Shown: positions 42,145 through 50,018 of the stretch, piece by piece | How positions within the stretch are numbered: the first letter of the stretch is position 1 | Layout: the number at the start of each line of letters is the position of its first letter | Source of the DNA: Mycolicibacterium hodleri | Lineage (GTDB): Bacteria; Actinomycetota; Actinomycetes; Mycobacteriales; Mycobacteriaceae | DNA length: 64,000 bases | Direction: 5' to 3' | NCBI RefSeq assembly: GCF_025822245.1 | Contig: NZ_JACKTL010000073.1 | Coordinates: 219,334-283,333 of the forward strand | Position numbers and translations under genes: made by a program | The notes under the pieces: generated by a model | Seen by the model: only the letters and a program-made list of their open reading frames with translations | What the model was told of the DNA's origin: nothing | Databases searched by the model: none

Positions 42145-43260
42145 TCACAGCCCCTCCACGGTGGCGGCTGCCACCTCGTCGGTCACGTCGGACACGTCCT
42201 CGCGCCGCTGCCATGCACGTCGTTGCCGCGCGGCGCCGTTGCCGGTGGTCAGCACGCGCTCGATCTCCGTGCGCACCATGTCGTAGTCGCCGATCGCGGT
42301 CAACGCCGGCTCGAGGCGCTCGACCAGTGCGTGCAACAGGTCGCCGGCCGGACGGAGGGCGCGGTCGCCCGGGAGGTCGACCAACTGACCCTCGACCCCG
42401 TAGCGCGCGGCCGTCCAATACGCCGCCTTGAGCACGTGCGCGGCCAGCGGTGGCACCGGCTCCCCGCGCTCACCCTCGGCGAGAACGGTCATGACCAACG
42501 CCCTGACGAGGGTGGCGAACAGCACGGTGTCGGCGACGGTGGCCGGCACGTCGGCAACGCGTACCTCGACGGTCGGGAAGTTGGCCGAGGGGCGGACGTC
42601 CCAATAGACCATGCCGTCGTCGAGCATCGCGCCCGACGCGAGCATCTCCCGCACGGCCGCGTCGTACTCGTCGGCGGACTCGAAGTGGGGTGGGGGGCCT
42701 GCGCTCGGCCACCGCGCCCACAGGACGCTGCGCCAGCTCGCGTGTCCGGTGTCGGCGCTGCGGTACACCGCCGAGTTGGCGGTGAGCGCGAGAAGCAGTG
42801 GCAGCCAAGGCCGCAACCGGTTGCTCACCTGGACGGCGACGTCGCGGTCGGCCACCGCGACGTGCACGTGGCACCCCGAGATGCCCTGCTCGTGGGCGAT
42901 CATCCCGAACCGTTCGGCGATCTTGCCGTAGCGCGGCTTGTCCGTGACGGGAAAGCGCTGGGGACGAGTGGGCGGCAACGCGACCGCGAGCAGACGAGCA
43001 CCCGCCTCGGTGGCGGCCTCGGAGGCGACGCGCCGCAACCGGGTCAGCTCGCGCCGAAGATCGGCACTCGAGCTCGCGACTTCGGACGTCGTCTCGACCT
43101 GGCAGCTGGTCAACTCGAGCTCGAGGTCGACGCCACGGCGCCGGGCATGTTCGGCGACGGCGGCGTTGAGCGGCGCGGGCTCCCCGGTGCGGGGGTCGAC
43201 GAGCAGGAACTCTTCTTCGACGCCATACGTCGGGGGTTCGGGAGTGTTGACCCGGCCCAT
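42145..43260 (-). CDS. YbdK-type carboxylate-amine ligase (glutamate-cysteine ligase 2 family)
   Basis: The 371-residue ATP-grasp-related protein starts MGRVNTPEPPTYGVEEEFLL; YGVEEEF is the family signature. HEQGISGCHVHVAVAD and PSANFPTVEVRVADVPAT are further conserved blocks. Members show weak gamma-glutamyl-cysteine ligase activity. From memory, the M. tuberculosis homologue is Rv0433. An upstream extension to 43362 has no ribosome-binding site and is not family-like. Confidence 0.85.
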   Translation of the reverse strand: MGRVNTPEPPTYGVEEEFLLVDPRTGEPAPLNAAVAEHARRRGVDLELELTSCQVETTSEVASSSADLRRELTRLRRVASEAATEAGARLLAVALPPTRPQRFPVTDKPRYGKIAERFGMIAHEQGISGCHVHVAVADRDVAVQVSNRLRPWLPLLLALTANSAVYRSADTGHASWRSVLWARWPSAGPPPHFESADEYDAAVREMLASGAMLDDGMVYWDVRPSANFPTVEVRVADVPATVADTVLFATLVRALVMTVLAEGERGEPVPPLAAHVLKAAYWTAARYGVEGQLVDLPGDRALRPAGDLLHALVERLEPALTAIGDYDMVRTEIERVLTTGNGAARQRRAWQRREDVSDVTDEVAAATVEGL

Positions 43261-43385
43261 CGGATCGTTCACAACGGGCCGGATCAGGGTGTCACTCCTA
43301 CTGTCGCGCGAGGTGAGGTGCGCGGCTCGAAAATGCAGATGCCCCGCCCACCGCGCGGCCAAACCTTCGTTTTCGAACCGACACC

Positions 43386-43391
43386 TAAGCT
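43386..43391 (+). promoter_or_regulatory. Leaderless -10 element for the LLM gene
   Basis: TAAGCT fits TANNNT and ends 6 bases before the ATG at 43398, with no ribosome-binding site between. The geometry equals that seen before rnhA, the cupin, the channel and the membrane-protein genes in this window. Confidence 0.45.
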
Positions 43392-43397
43392 CTGGTC

Positions 43398-44219
43398 ATG
43401 GCGCGAGATCTACGTTTCGGGTTCGGCCTTCACGCCGCCCCACGGCAATCGTCGGTGCAGGACTGGGCGCACCGGGCGGAGGACATGGGCTACGACGTGC
43501 TGCACGTGCCCGACCATCTGGGTGCCCCCGCGCCGTTCCCGACGTTGATGACCGCGGCGGCCGCCACCGAGAAGCTGCACGTGGGGACGTTCGTGCTCAA
43601 CGCGGGGTTCTACAAGGCCGCCCTGCTGGCGCGTGACGTGATGGCGATGCACGACCTCACCGGAGGCCGGCTGGAATTGGGCCTCGGCACCGGCTACGTC
43701 GAGGCGGAGTTCGCCGCCGCCGAGATCCCGTTCCCGAGCGCCCGGGAGCGGGTCGACCACCTGCGCCACGTCGTGGAGTACCTCGGCGAGCACGCCCCCG
43801 ACGTACCAATCCTGATCGCGGGCAACGGAAATCGAGTCCTGACCATCGCCGCGCAGCGGGCGCACGTCATCGGGTTGACCGGAGGCGATCCGGAAGGTCC
43901 CGACGGAGACCCGCTCGCCGAGCGGATCGCGTTCGTACGCAAGGCGGCCGGCGAGCGCTTCGACGACCTGGAGCTCAACATCGCCGTGACCGCCATGCCG
44001 ATCGACGACACGGGGATGCCCGACCTGTCGATCACCCGTCGGTTCCTGCCGGAGCTCAGCGACGAGGAACTGCTGCGCACCCCGGGCGTGCTGGTCGGCT
44101 CGCCGAGCGAGATCGCCGACGAGATCCGCCGCTACCGCGACACCTACGGGGTCACCTATATCACCGTGCAGCAGCCCCACGCCGAGGCATTCGCGAAGGT
44201 GATCGAGCTGCTGCGTTGA
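43398..44219 (+). CDS. LLM-class F420-dependent oxidoreductase
   Basis: The 273-residue luciferase-like fold protein contains FGFGLHAAPRQSSVQDWAHRA-type opening, DVLHVPDHLGAPAPFPTL, LTGGRLELGLGTGYVEAEF and GVTYITVQQPHAEAF. These match the mycobacterial TIGR03621-like F420 group. It starts without a leader and ends directly against the convergent csbD gene. Substrate unknown. Confidence 0.87.
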   Translation: MARDLRFGFGLHAAPRQSSVQDWAHRAEDMGYDVLHVPDHLGAPAPFPTLMTAAAATEKLHVGTFVLNAGFYKAALLARDVMAMHDLTGGRLELGLGTGYVEAEFAAAEIPFPSARERVDHLRHVVEYLGEHAPDVPILIAGNGNRVLTIAAQRAHVIGLTGGDPEGPDGDPLAERIAFVRKAAGERFDDLELNIAVTAMPIDDTGMPDLSITRRFLPELSDEELLRTPGVLVGSPSEIADEIRRYRDTYGVTYITVQQPHAEAFAKVIELLR

Positions 44220-44396
44220 TCAGCGACCGCGGACCGCGTCCTTGATCCGCTCGCCGGATTGCTTCACGCGCGCCTTCACCTGGTCGACCTTGCCCTCGTT
44301 GCGAAGGCGGTCGTTTCCGGTGATCTCGCCGAAATTCTCCTTGACACGGCCCGCCAGCTCGTCGACGGAGTTCTTGGCCTTCTTCGAAGTGCTCAT
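44220..44396 (-). CDS. CsbD-family stress protein
   Basis: This small hydrophilic protein (58 residues from ATG 44396) has the CsbD layout: KKAKNSVDELAGRVKENFGE, ITGNDRLRNEGKVDQVKARV and KDAVRGR. Such proteins are induced by general stress in many bacteria; their function is unknown. A longer start at 44432 would add MFPQVMQRLHHA with no support. Its stop directly abuts the LLM stop. Confidence 0.82.
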   Translation of the reverse strand: MSTSKKAKNSVDELAGRVKENFGEITGNDRLRNEGKVDQVKARVKQSGERIKDAVRGR

Positions 44397-44469
44397 GGCG
44401 TGGTGTAGCCGTTGCATGACCTGGGGAAACACGAAGTGGTCATGACTTCGGTATGCTGCGATCCGGTCC

Positions 44470-44542
44470 GCCCCCGTAGCTCAGGGGATAGAGCACGGCT
44501 CTCCTAAAGCCGGTGTCGCATGTTCGAATCATGCCGGGGGCA
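44470..44542 (+). tRNA. tRNA-Arg (anticodon CCU)
   Basis: Acceptor GCCCCCG pairs with CGGGGGC followed by discriminator A. The D arm is GCTC-AGGGGATA-GAGC, the anticodon loop CTCCTAA gives CCU, and the T arm is GCATG-TTCGAAT-CATGC. CCA is not encoded. A TATGCT -10-like hexamer lies at 44452-44457. The 3' half of this gene is the attachment site of the element remnants downstream and occurs twice more (49190 and 51381). Confidence 0.93.
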
Positions 44543-44543
44543 C
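44506..44543 (+). repeat. att copy A, 3' half of tRNA-Arg
   Basis: The 38 bases from AAAGCC to GGGGGCAC are repeated exactly at 49190-49227 and with one change (ATCATG to ATCCTG) at 51381-51418. The intact tRNA shows that this copy is the chromosomal attachment site regenerated by integration. Confidence 0.85.
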
Positions 44544-44588
44544 GGTCAGACGCTGTATTTAGCGTACCTAGATAAAGCGATCCATCGT

Positions 44589-44705
44589 TTATTCATCGTT
44601 TATAGCCCGGTCCAGCATGTCCGCGACCGCGGTGTGAACGCGGCCACGGGCCATGAACTTGTCCTGCGTCATCGAGATCCGGGTGTGCCCGAGGTGGTCG
44701 GCGCC
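44589..44705 (-). pseudogene. C-terminal fragment of a tyrosine integrase
   Basis: On the minus strand the frame reads DHLGHTRISMTQDKFMARG and then RVHTAVADMLDRAINDE before a stop at 44589-44591. GHTRISMT corresponds to the box with the last catalytic His/Tyr region of phage-type integrases, and the tail sits 46 bases from the tRNA, where int genes of tRNA-integrating elements lie. The catalytic N-terminal part is missing and the frame runs straight into relaxase sequence. Confidence 0.75.
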
Positions 44706-45218
44706 GGACCAGGTCCTTCTGGTCGGTGACCGGGTTGTGCACCCGGGTGTAGCCGGCGTGCGCGGCCAGATACTCCATCGCCTCGACGAGGGCGGCGGTG
44801 TGCGCGTCGGCGATTCCCTTCGCGGCGACGTCGTCGGCCTTCAACGCCCGCAGCACCGACACGCTCTTGGGGCGGCGAAAGTCAAGTCATAGCCGTGCAC
44901 GCCCTGGGCGCCCAGGGCGCGGCCCTGCGCACCGCCGGGTGCGACCCCGTCGTCGAGCCACCGTGCCACCACACCGGCGTCGGCCTCGCGTCCGGCGCGT
45001 TGCCCGTCGGACAACCCGACCAGCCCGGCGGCGGTGTGAGTGTCCCCGGCGCACAACCACGTCGGGGTCCGGGTGTCGTACTCGGAGTAGTACTCCCCCA
45101 GCCCACCATTCGCGCGTCGCAGATCCGCGGTCGCGCGCTCAGCTGTCTGCGCGGTGTCGAGGTAGTAGTCGATCGACCACCGCTTCAACTTCGAGATCGT
45201 CAACAACGGCAACACCAT
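44705..45218 (-). pseudogene. N-terminal fragment of a MobF (TrwC-like) relaxase
   Basis: The minus strand encodes LTISKLKRWSIDYYLDTAQT, GGLGEYYSEYDTRTPTWL, GVHGYDLTFAAP and, after a one-base deletion in a C run near 44870, KSVSVLRALKADDVAAKGIA and HNPVTDQKDLVR. These are the N-terminal relaxase blocks of MobF enzymes. The HxH metal motif and helicase part are gone, replaced at about 44705 by the integrase tail. It is a non-functional trace of a conjugative or mobilisable element. Confidence 0.75.
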
Positions 45219-45928
45219 CCACAACCCGAGCGTCGCGCACCTGCCGCGCCACAACCATTCTCGCACTCTGCGCAAATGTGCCACCGCACTTTCTTCGAGC
45301 TTGTAACTACGAAACCTCAAGGGAAGAAATGGTTTGGTTACTGAGCGAGAGACTATGGGTCGATGCGATGGGCTGTTGAGAAGCGTTGAACAGACTATGG
45401 GATGGGTGAGTGACGTTTGGGACGAGGGAGATGTGGCCCGGTGACCATGCAGCCAGAGCGCTCGAATCCCGACGCGAATCCCAAGCGAGGATGGCCGGAT
45501 GCGGTTTCACCGTGTTGCCCAGACCATTGGTCCACAACCCCGGACCCCACCAAGGAGGCGTTCGTCGCAGCGGTGCTCCCGCGTCTTGCTTTTTGGTGGG
45601 GTGACGTCGACCAAAATCCGTCTTCCGGGTGGAGCAGGCTTCCGCGCGGAATTCGTTTCATTCGTAGAGGATATGGACGGCTCAGATCTTGTCTCAGCTC
45701 AGTGGGTGCGCGGGGTGGCCCATGGGGTTCGGGAACGGCACGCGCTTCGCTGGGGGTTCGCCTGTCGGGCGCCACTGGGCCCGCGCTTCGGCGCCTTGAT
45801 GCAGTAGTTGCCGGTCGGAATAGGTTCAAAGTGCAGTAGTCGGTTACTGACGTTGGCGTTGCTGTTTGGCCGCATACTCGTCGTGATGCGCTGGGGTTCT
45901 TCCCGCCGCACGGCGGCGGGGGGTTCTC
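45219..45928. other. Gene-free island DNA with a hairpin before the PGRS-like gene
   Basis: No frame shows family motifs, and the stretch has a lower GC content than the flanks. At 45902-45920 CCCGCCG and CGGCGGG form a 7-bp stem with a 5-base loop, ending 8 bases before the GTG of the PGRS-like gene, where it could hide the initiation region. A CATACT hexamer at 45873-45878 may be a -10. Confidence 0.4.
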
Positions 45929-47638
45929 GTGGTGAGCGGTGGCAGGTATGTCGGACGGGTCGGGGCGTTGGCGGTCGCACTGGGGGCCGGCGCGATGATC
46001 GCCTCCCCGTGGGCGGCGTGGGCCGATACCGGCGGTCAGGGTCCGACGACGGTGACCAATGGTGTGGTGGCCGCCGGCCCAGCGGCGTCGACTGACTGCA
46101 GTGATCCCTTGTGCACGTTGACGATCGGTTCCGCGGGCGCTCCAACGCGGACACCAAACGGTACCTCGGTCGTGCCGTCGGCACGACTTGCCCCGCTGGT
46201 GGTAGCGCCGTCGGCGGCGCCCGGTGTGGATCCGGTGTCGGCGCTGATCGGATTGTTCATCGGCAACGGGGCCGATGCGGCCGCCGATTGCATGGGCACC
46301 GCGTGCAACGGCGGCAACGGCGGACTGTTCTTCGGCTCCGGTGGTCGTGGCGCCAACGGCGGCACCGGCGGATCTGCCGGCCTGTTCGGCAACGGTGGTG
46401 CCGGTGGTGACGCGCTCGCAGGATCCGGTGCCGCCGGAGGTGCCGGCGGCCGGGGCGGGTTGTTGATCGGCACCGGCGGCGCCGGTGGTGTCGGTGCCAG
46501 CGCCACGGCCACCAGTGCCGCCGGTGTGGGCGGGCGCGGCGGAGACGCCGGGATCCTCGTCGGGAACGGCGGCGCCGGTGGCCGGGGCGGAGCGGGCATG
46601 GCCGGCGTAGCGGGGATCAATCCGACCACCCCTTCTGACACCGCTGCCGCGGGTGCGAGCGTGGGTGACGACAACGGACACAACGGTGTCGGCGTGAACG
46701 CCGGAAGCGGCACCGTCGGCGGGTCCGATCAAAACGGTGGGCCAGGCGGCAGCATCGGTTACAGAAACGGTTTCGGAGACGGCGGTGGCGTCGGGTTCGG
46801 CGGCAACGCCGGGGACGGGGGCGCCGGTGGATCCGGCGGTGGGATCGGCGGTGCTGGGGGCAGCATCGGCAATCGCAACGGATTCGGAGCCGCATTCGGA
46901 AGCTCAGGTATCGGACATGGCGGCAACGCGGGATCCGGCGGGGCCGGGGGGCCCGGCGGTGGATCCGGCGGGCCGGGCGGCGACATCGGCATTGGGAACG
47001 GAGAGGGCGTTGCCGTCGACCCCGCCTACGGTGAGGGGTTCGGCGGCGACGCGGGTAGCGGCGGCGTGGGAGGCGCCGGCACGCCGGGTGGCTCCGGTAC
47101 CGCGGGCGCTCCCGGAGGCTCCGGCGGCAACGGCGCACTGTTGTTCGGTAGCGGCGGGTCCGGAGGCGCCGGCGGGTCGGGCGGGGCCGGTGGATCAGGA
47201 GCTGCCGGCGGATCCGGAGGCAGGGGCGGCGACATCGGTGACCAAAACGGCTATTCCCGCGCAGAAGGTTTCGCTCACGGCGGCGACACTGGCAACGGCG
47301 GAGCGGGTGGGGCCGGTGGCTCGGGTGGGTCCGGCGGGCCGGGCGGATCCGGAGGGTCCGGCGGCAACGGCGGTGCACTCGGCGGGGGCGGCGCGGGTGG
47401 TCCTGGCGGCGCGCCCGGCGCTGCCGGTGAGGGTGGCGACGGTGGCACCGGCGGTAGGGCCGGCGTCTTCAGCGGCTCCAACGGTCGCGATCCCAATGGC
47501 AGCCCGGGTATCTCCGGTGTCAATGGCGCCCCTGGCGCCATTGGCTCGCATGGAACGGCGGGCACTCCAGGTGCGGCCGGCAAGAACGGCACCGGCGGAG
47601 TCGGCAATGGCGGCACCACCGGAAGCTCCGACGGCTAG
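45929..47638 (+). CDS. Glycine-rich PGRS-like protein with signal-type N-terminus
   Basis: The 569-residue product begins GTG-GTG. A signal-like segment (GRYVGRVGALAVALGAGAMI, then AAWADT) replaces the PE domain of classical PE_PGRS proteins. Residues about 35-120 are non-repetitive and include two Cys pairs (DCSDPLC, DCMGTAC). From about 125 to the end it is GG-x repeats punctuated by related units with IGYRNGFG, IGNRNGFG, IGIGNGEG and IGDQNGYS. It lies inside the tRNA-Arg island. Function unknown; cell surface location is likely. Confidence 0.8.
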   Translation: MVSGGRYVGRVGALAVALGAGAMIASPWAAWADTGGQGPTTVTNGVVAAGPAASTDCSDPLCTLTIGSAGAPTRTPNGTSVVPSARLAPLVVAPSAAPGVDPVSALIGLFIGNGADAAADCMGTACNGGNGGLFFGSGGRGANGGTGGSAGLFGNGGAGGDALAGSGAAGGAGGRGGLLIGTGGAGGVGASATATSAAGVGGRGGDAGILVGNGGAGGRGGAGMAGVAGINPTTPSDTAAAGASVGDDNGHNGVGVNAGSGTVGGSDQNGGPGGSIGYRNGFGDGGGVGFGGNAGDGGAGGSGGGIGGAGGSIGNRNGFGAAFGSSGIGHGGNAGSGGAGGPGGGSGGPGGDIGIGNGEGVAVDPAYGEGFGGDAGSGGVGGAGTPGGSGTAGAPGGSGGNGALLFGSGGSGGAGGSGGAGGSGAAGGSGGRGGDIGDQNGYSRAEGFAHGGDTGNGGAGGAGGSGGSGGPGGSGGSGGNGGALGGGGAGGPGGAPGAAGEGGDGGTGGRAGVFSGSNGRDPNGSPGISGVNGAPGAIGSHGTAGTPGAAGKNGTGGVGNGGTTGSSDG

Positions 47639-47694
47639 CAGCAACCCCGGCGGCGAGGGCCGTTACGAAACACAGCGAACGATCGTGATCCGCG

Positions 47695-47723
47695 TTGACT
47701 TGTACGCCCAACAGGCCCACAAT
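47695..47723 (+). promoter_or_regulatory. Leaderless promoter of the toxin-antitoxin pair
   Basis: TTGACT (47695-47700) and CACAAT (47718-47723) are separated by the optimal 17 bases, and the -10 ends 6 bases before the antitoxin ATG. The transcript would start at the ATG. Antitoxin autorepression would act across this segment. Confidence 0.55.
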
Positions 47724-47729
47724 GTGTGG

Positions 47730-47999
47730 ATGGCTACCAAGACGGAACGCTTCGCCGTGCGACTCACCGCTGAGCAGGACGCGCTGATTCGGCGTGCCGC
47801 TGAGGTGGAGGGGACCGATCTGACCAACTTCACGGTGACCGCGACGCTGGCCCATGCCCGCGACGTACTGGCCGATCGCCGGCTGTTCCTGCTCGACGCC
47901 CCGGCGTGGTCGGAGTTCGTGTCAGTGTTGGACCGTCCTGTGTCATACAAGCCGCGACTGGAGAAGTTGTTCGCGGAGCCCTCGATCTTCGACGAGTGA
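47730..47999 (+). CDS. DUF1778 antitoxin (TacA-like)
   Basis: The 89-residue product MATKTERFAVRLTAEQDALI has a ribbon-helix-helix N-terminus for operator binding, followed by the DUF1778 block TDLTNFTVTATLAHARDVLA. The C-terminus YKPRLEKLFAEPSIFDE is the toxin-neutralising tail. The start overlaps nothing upstream, and its stop overlaps the GTG of the GNAT toxin. From memory, M. tuberculosis has the same pair as Rv0918-Rv0919. Confidence 0.88.
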   Translation: MATKTERFAVRLTAEQDALIRRAAEVEGTDLTNFTVTATLAHARDVLADRRLFLLDAPAWSEFVSVLDRPVSYKPRLEKLFAEPSIFDE

Positions 48000-48502
48000 G
48001 CGGTTACAGCGCGCCGCGGCCGATCATCGCCGGCGATCAGGTCGCCGATTTCGACAGCGGCGAGCCCAGTCTGGACGACTACCTGCGCGGGCGGGCGCTG
48101 GCCAACCATGTCGAGGGCGCCTCGCGATGCTTCGTCACCTGCCGCGACGGGCGCGTCGTGGGGTTCTATGCGCTGGCCGCCGCGGCGGTGGAGCGTGCCG
48201 AGACACCAGGACGGGTGCGACGAAACATGCCCGACCCGGTGCCGGTGATCCTGCTGTCGCGGCTGGCGATCGACGCCAAGCACCAGGGCCAGGGACTGGG
48301 TGCGCAGCTGCTGCGCGATGCGATCACCCGCGCCGTGGCAGCCGCGGAGATCATTGGCGTGCGGGCGCTTCTGGTGCATGCGCTGCATGAGCAGGCCCGC
48401 GCGTTCTACGCCCACTTCGATTTCGAGCCCTCACCGACCGACCCGCTGCACTCGTTGTTGCTGATCAAAGACGCTCGCGCCCTGCTCGATCCACAGAGTT
48501 GA
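47996..48502 (+). CDS. GNAT-family toxin (TacT-like)
   Basis: The 168-residue acetyltransferase of the TacT group blocks translation by acetylating charged tRNA in known members. The acetyl-CoA loop is LAIDAKHQGQGLGAQLLRDA and the catalytic Tyr is in QARAFYAHFDF. The GTG start (VSGYSAPRPI) overlaps the antitoxin stop. The pair lies between att copies A and B and may stabilise that island. Confidence 0.88.
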   Translation: MSGYSAPRPIIAGDQVADFDSGEPSLDDYLRGRALANHVEGASRCFVTCRDGRVVGFYALAAAAVERAETPGRVRRNMPDPVPVILLSRLAIDAKHQGQGLGAQLLRDAITRAVAAAEIIGVRALLVHALHEQARAFYAHFDFEPSPTDPLHSLLLIKDARALLDPQS

Positions 48503-49187
48503 TCGAGATGCCCGGCGCCGCGAGCCTCGTCATGTCCACCGGGGACGTCGTCAGTCTCAGACCACAAACCTGCCGGTTGTTGGTTTGAACCGGAACTGGT
48601 TCGCACGTTCCGGGCCAGACAGGGTCTCGATGCATCAAGCAAGTTCGCAGAACGTCCAGAGATAGGAAGTTTCGGGCAGTTTCTTTACATATCGCTGAGG
48701 GGTCCTGGGATCGTTGGCGCCGGCTGCCCATGGTGAACACTCGGTGCTCGGCCAGCTAGGTCAAGCGGTCGTGTCGATCCCCCAATCCCACGGTCGTGAC
48801 CAACTCACTTCCAGTTTTGGAGCCCAGGCGAGCTCCGAGATCGAGAACATCGTCACCACTACCGATGAGCTTTTCGTCGCCTCGAAGCGACGCCGGCGTT
48901 CATCAACCGAGAGCTTTCCTCCAGCTTCTCGTCAGATGAGAACCCGTCGGGAGCGACACGGCCGACTAGGAACTGGCCTCGACGCACGTCTCCGGAGCCA
49001 CCGCGCCACGGTGCGTAGTCGTCGCTTTAGCAGGTTGAAGACGGTCGCTAAATCCATCGCTCATTCATCGTTAATGATCCGGATTTAGCGATCAGTAGCG
49101 GGAACCGTTGAGCACCGACTGCACCAGTCTTGGCTGATAGCAGGCGATTTCCGGAAACCAACGAGTCCCAGCGAAAACCGACTAATG
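48503..49187. other. Decayed island end upstream of att copy B
   Basis: No intact gene is visible. The right part (about 48840-49187) is a degenerate copy of the segment before att copy C: it shares TTCA(T/C)CAACCG(A/C)GAG, CTCCAGCTTCT, CACGGTGCG, GCAGGTTGAAG and a final identical 37-base block at 49151-49187. A stem with arms TCGCTAAATCC and GGATTTAGCGA brackets a GATGAATGAGCGATGG-type stretch (read on the minus strand) that also occurs near copies A and C. Confidence 0.5.
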
Positions 49188-49189
49188 CA

Positions 49190-49227
49190 AAAGCCGGTGT
49201 CGCATGTTCGAATCATGCCGGGGGCAC
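49190..49227 (+). repeat. att copy B
   Basis: These 38 bases are identical to the 3' half of tRNA-Arg at 44506-44543. Only the half gene is present, so this is an attR-type scar rather than a second tRNA. It is followed by the hairpin at 49232. Confidence 0.88.
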
Positions 49228-49230
49228 TGA

Positions 49231-49757
49231 TCAAGGGTGGCATTCAGCCACCCTTGGTTGCGCAATCCAGACGCTGTGCGCGTGGACCTCGTCGGCCTGG
49301 CTGATGGCCGTTCCAATTGCTCGGTCTTGCCTGGACGTCTCCCGTTGCCATAGGTCGGCGGCGGCGCAGTGAACGCCCACGAAGATCACGTCAATTCCTG
49401 TCATGACGGCTAGTCGATCGTTTAGTCGCCAGGGCTCGCTGAGACGTGGCCCCCTACGATGTCGTTGCCCGCATGTGCCATTCCGGCGACCGCGCGGTGG
49501 AATCCGGCACGGGTGCGGTGCAGCACATCGCGGATCGCTGCGGGTTGAAGCTCGCGGGTTCGTTGCTCAGCGCGCATCGCTCCGGACATGTCGGCACTCG
49601 TGTGGAACCACGGTGTTTCGAAGTCGACGAGGGGTAGCGGAGACTCGGAGGGCCTATCCGTGATCGGAGATCGACCAGATTCGACGTGGAGGCAGTCATC
49701 TCCGCAGATTCGCGACCGATGATTTCTGCCACCCTGGTGGAGATGGTGGCTCGGCAA
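49231..49757 (-). pseudogene. Chloramphenicol-phosphotransferase-like kinase remnant
   Basis: The minus strand encodes RTRAGFHRAVAGMAHAGNDI in one frame and, after a shift, IDVIFVGVHCAAADLWQRET then SRQDRAIGTAISQADEVHAH. The blocks VGVxCxxxxxxxRETxRxDR and QAxxVHxH are those of the CPT-like kinase family. The P-loop N-terminus is missing or degraded. The C-terminus stops inside the hairpin beside att copy B instead of continuing into the usual VDT segment, so a recombination at the att site seems to have cut the gene. Confidence 0.65.
49232..49256. terminator. Terminator hairpin after att copy B
   Basis: CAAGGGTGG and CCACCCTTG form a perfect 9-bp stem with loop CATTCAG, 4 bases after the att copy. 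It probably represents the original tRNA terminator pushed downstream by integration. A degraded version follows att copy C. Confidence 0.7.
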
Positions 49758-50018
49758 GGTAATCCGAGTTTTCAGTCATTGTTCTTCGCCGATCGCACAC
49801 ATAACATCGGACGAGAACGGCGATGCCGTCGACCAACTTCCCAAGGCTAGGTCAGCACGGTCTAGCCATGAGTTCCGTTGCGCCACAGAGGAAGTGATAC
49901 ATGCTTGACGTGCATCCGTTCATCATTCGGAACTAGCACACTTTGAGATCGTCCGGGCCAACATCACCTGCCCAATTGATTACGGGAGACCCAAAGAAGG
50001 CACGACAAAGGAGCAGCC

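Noticed and set aside
45395..46732. Long minus-strand open frame opposite the PGRS-like gene
   Set aside because: GG-x codons on the plus strand give stop-free Pro/Ala/Arg-rich antisense frames; there is no start, motif or ribosome-binding site.
49190..49227. Second tRNA-Arg gene
   Set aside because: Only the 3' half from the anticodon loop onward is present; acceptor 5' strand, D arm and anticodon are missing, so it is an att scar.
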